A DNA stretch of 32,539 bases. Source: Candidatus Latescibacterota bacterium (lineage in GTDB: Bacteria; Latescibacterota; UBA2968). This document shows, piece by piece, positions 30,773 to 32,539 of the stretch (its first letter is position 1; the number at the start of each line of letters is the position of its first letter). The stretch lies in contig JAJEDY010000032.1 in NCBI GenBank assembly GCA_022821275.1, positions 1 through 32,539 of the forward strand, written 5' to 3'. The translations under genes were made by a program, and so were the position numbers. The notes below the pieces were generated by a model. That model had not been told where the DNA came from. It worked only from the letters and a program-made list of their open reading frames with translations, and did no database searches.

Positions 30773-32410
30773 ATGGCAATAAAAAAATCCCAACTCTATT
30801 CATCACTCTGGCAAAGTTGCGATGAGTTGCGCGGTGGTATGGACGCTTCGCAGTACAAGGATTATGTGCTGACACTGCTGTTCATGAAATATATCTCGGA
30901 CAGGTACGCGGGCGATCCAGACGCACTCATTGAAGTGCCCGATGGGGGCAGTTTTGCCGATATGGCTAACCTGAAGGGCGACAAGGAGATCGGCGATAAA
31001 ATTAACAAGATTATTAGTCGTCTCGCCGAGGCCAACGATCTCCAGGGTGTCATTGATCTGGCCGACTTCAACGACGAGAGCAAACTCGGCGCGGGCAAGG
31101 AGATGCAGGATCGACTGTCGAAGTTGGTCGCCATATTCGAGGGCCTTGACCTGCCCGGCAATAGAGCAGAGGGCGATGATCTGCTGGGCGATGCGTACGA
31201 GTACTTGATGATGCATTTTGCCACTGAGTCCGGTAAGAACAAGGGGCAGTTTTACACGCCGGCTGAGGTGTCGCGCATTATGGCAAAGGTGGTGGGTATT
31301 GGCCCGCACACCCGTCAGGACGAGACGATTTACGATCCGACTTGTGGCTCTGGCTCGCTGTTGCTCAAGGCTGCGGACGAGGCACCAAATGGCATCACGA
31401 TATACGGGCAGGAGATGGACAATGCCACCTGGTCGCTCGCGCGAATGAATATGATTCTGCACGGTCATCCGACTGCCGAGTTGTATAATGGCAACGCGCT
31501 GGCCGCTCCGTATTTCAAGAACCAATACGACAATCTCAGGACCTTTGACTTTGCCGTCGCCAATCCGCCTTTTTCCGCCAAGGCCTGGTCCAGTGGTCTC
31601 AATCCAGAGCACGACGAGTACGGGCGCTTTGAATACGGTATTCCCCCGGAAAAGAATGGCGACTATGCCTTTCTCCTGCACCTTATTACGTCGCTCAAGA
31701 GCAAAGGCAAGGGTGCGATTATTATGCCGCACGGCGTATTGTTCCGCGGCAATAAGGAGGCGGATATCCGCAAAAATCTCATCGAGCGTGGCTTTATCAA
31801 AGGTATCATCGGCCTGCCAGCCAATTTGTTCTATGGCACCGGCATTCCCGCGTGTATCCTGGTCATTGATAAGGAGAATGCACATGCCCGCTCTGGTATC
31901 TTTATGATTGATGCGAGTAAGGGGTTTCTCAAGGATGGCAATAAGAACCGCTTGCGTGCGCAGGATATACACCGGATTGTCGATGTGTTTAACAAGCAGA
32001 TCGAATTGCCGCGCTATTCCCGCATGGTGCCGATGGCTGAGATCGCCAGTCCTGCTAACGACTACAATCTCAATATCCCGCGTTATATTGATTCCAGCGA
32101 CCCGGAAGATTTGCACGATCTCGATGCACATTTGCACGGCGGTATCCCAGACCGCGATCTGGACGCGCTGGGTGATTATTGGGAGGTTTTTCCTTCGTTG
32201 CGTCAGGCGTTATTTATCGGCAATGGTCGCGCGGGCTATAGCGAGGCTCGGGTTGAGACGGTGAAGGATGCTATTCTCGACCACGGCGAGTTCAAGTCCT
32301 ATATGACGCATGTCTCGGATGTTCTGGATGATTGGCAGGCGACCCACGAGCCGCTTCTCAAGGGGCTTGAGAAGGGGGATAATCCCAGGGATATTATTCA
32401 ATGCGAATAA
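30773..32410 (+). pseudogene. hsdM: type I restriction-modification DNA methylase subunit M, C-terminally truncated at an insertion
   Basis: 545 codons remain. The N-terminal HsdM helical domain (SLWQSCDELRGGMDASQYKDYVLTLLFMKY) and the N6-adenine methylase domain are intact: motif I DPTCGSGSLLLK (~187-198) for SAM, and catalytic motif IV ANPPF (~263-267). The C-terminal GIPPEKNGDYAFLLHLI, RGNKEADIRKNLIERG and YNLNIPRYIDSS blocks also fit. From memory of this subfamily, homologues continue for some 250 residues past the DIIQ point into a long helical C-terminal part. Here the frame ends two codons later (CE-stop) where IS-like sequence begins. No hsdS or hsdR is in the window. The methylase core may still fold, but assembly with HsdS/HsdR is likely lost. 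Confidence 0.82.
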
Positions 32411-32422
32411 AGAGTTGAAAAG

Positions 32423-32492
32423 ATCGCGTTCTTGCCAGATGATTGAGTAGTCAAAGCAATCATCAACCCTTAAAAAGGAGCAAGAACGCGAT
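32423..32492 (+). promoter_or_regulatory. two-tier hairpin covering the transposase start codon
   Basis: The outer stem ATCGCGTTCTTGC (32423-32435) / GCAAGAACGCGAT (32480-32492) is a perfect 13 bp and includes the first two bases of the ATG at 32491. The inner stem GATGATTG (32438-32445) / CAATCATC (32457-32464) is a perfect 8 bp. Transcripts entering from hsdM would fold and hide the start region, as described for other IS elements that resist read-through expression. Confidence 0.65.
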
Positions 32493-32539
32493 GGATTGGC
32501 AAGATAGACTCATCGGTTTGTATCTGTATATATGCCAGC
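32491..32539 (+). CDS. probable IS transposase, first 16 residues only
   Basis: The ATG at 32491 has AAGGAG at 32475-32480. Visible residues are MDWQDRLIGLYLYICQ, running off the window. This resembles the N terminus of DDE transposases of IS4-like elements (W-x-x-x-L-I-x-L-Y-L-Y-x-C), but the stretch is too short to fix a family. Context supports it: it follows an abrupt end of hsdM and a structured leader. Low-to-moderate confidence in the identity, higher that it is a real start. Confidence 0.5.
   Translation, partial: MDWQDRLIGLYLYICQ

Larger units (their letters stand above)
32402..32539 (+). mobile_element. left end of an insertion sequence (cut by the window)
   Basis: hsdM similarity stops at about 32401 and a transposase-like ORF begins at 32491. 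The 80 nt between are A+T-rich with two nested perfect inverted repeats. The IS end is placed at the loss of hsdM similarity; the other end and the target duplication lie beyond the window. Confidence 0.6.

Noticed and set aside
29637-30875. Minus-strand open frame (412 codons) opposite the alcohol dehydrogenase
   Set aside because: It mirrors the conserved MDR gene, crosses two gene boundaries and a repeat, and its translation is low-complexity His/Arg/Asn-rich.
30803-32137. Long minus-strand open frame (444 codons) opposite hsdM
   Set aside because: It is the antisense shadow of a clearly conserved methylase; its translation shows no family motif and no ribosome site.

Overview
The window looks like a chromosomal contig from an uncultured, probably aerobic, Gram-negative bacterium. 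Three things suggest the FCB / Latescibacterota / Poribacteria-like range: a GWxTD-motif protein, a DUF6785-type membrane protein, and many catabolic genes (sulfatases, sugar-phosphate-isomerase-like TIM barrels, ThuA, M55 peptidase, FGGY kinase). This placement is inferred from gene content; no marker gene is present.

Layout. 1-1705 (+): the end of a catabolic operon (Ldh-family oxidoreductase, ThuA). 1715-2089 (+): tRNA-Cys(GCA) and tRNA-Leu(UAA), each with its own TTGACA-N17-TATTTT promoter and each followed by a terminator. 2181-9337 (-): an operon read right to left, FGGY pentulose kinase, TIM-barrel isomerase, FGly-type sulfatase, then E2, E1-alpha and E1-beta of a 2-oxoacid (or acetoin) dehydrogenase. 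9356-17168 (-): a second catabolic run, TIM-barrel isomerase, an unusual sulfatase-fold protein, TolB-like propeller, M55 peptidase and a small beta-propeller, closed by a terminator. Accessory genes are inserted between its sulfatase and TolB genes: HEPN, a 131-aa unknown, DUF2442, an HNH nuclease and an orphan ribbon-helix-helix protein.

17169-17613 is a divergent intergenic region. 17614-21343 (+) is an envelope cluster: a secreted repeat protein, an outer-membrane beta-barrel, a Tat-exported intradiol dioxygenase, an ECF sigma factor and a Tat/Rieske protein. 21463-29465 (+) carries a DegT-type aminotransferase, a 1136-aa GWxTD/TPR exported protein, a DUF6785-like polytopic membrane protein and an amidase. 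29679-30746 is a zinc alcohol dehydrogenase. 30773-32410 is a type I methylase (hsdM) that stops abruptly at what looks like the left end of an insertion sequence; its transposase starts at 32491 behind a strongly structured leader.

The most notable structure is in the accessory block. Its two cargo segments are each bracketed by the same two tags: a copy of the sulfatase 3' end on one side and a copy of the MAID...SEAIE N-terminal tag of the TolB gene on the other. This suggests repeated cargo acquisition at one site. A REP-like palindrome family, with a compensatory base change in its stem, occurs singly at 10.2 kb and as inverted doublets at 12.3 and 29.5 kb. All functions are read from motifs and context; no searches were run.
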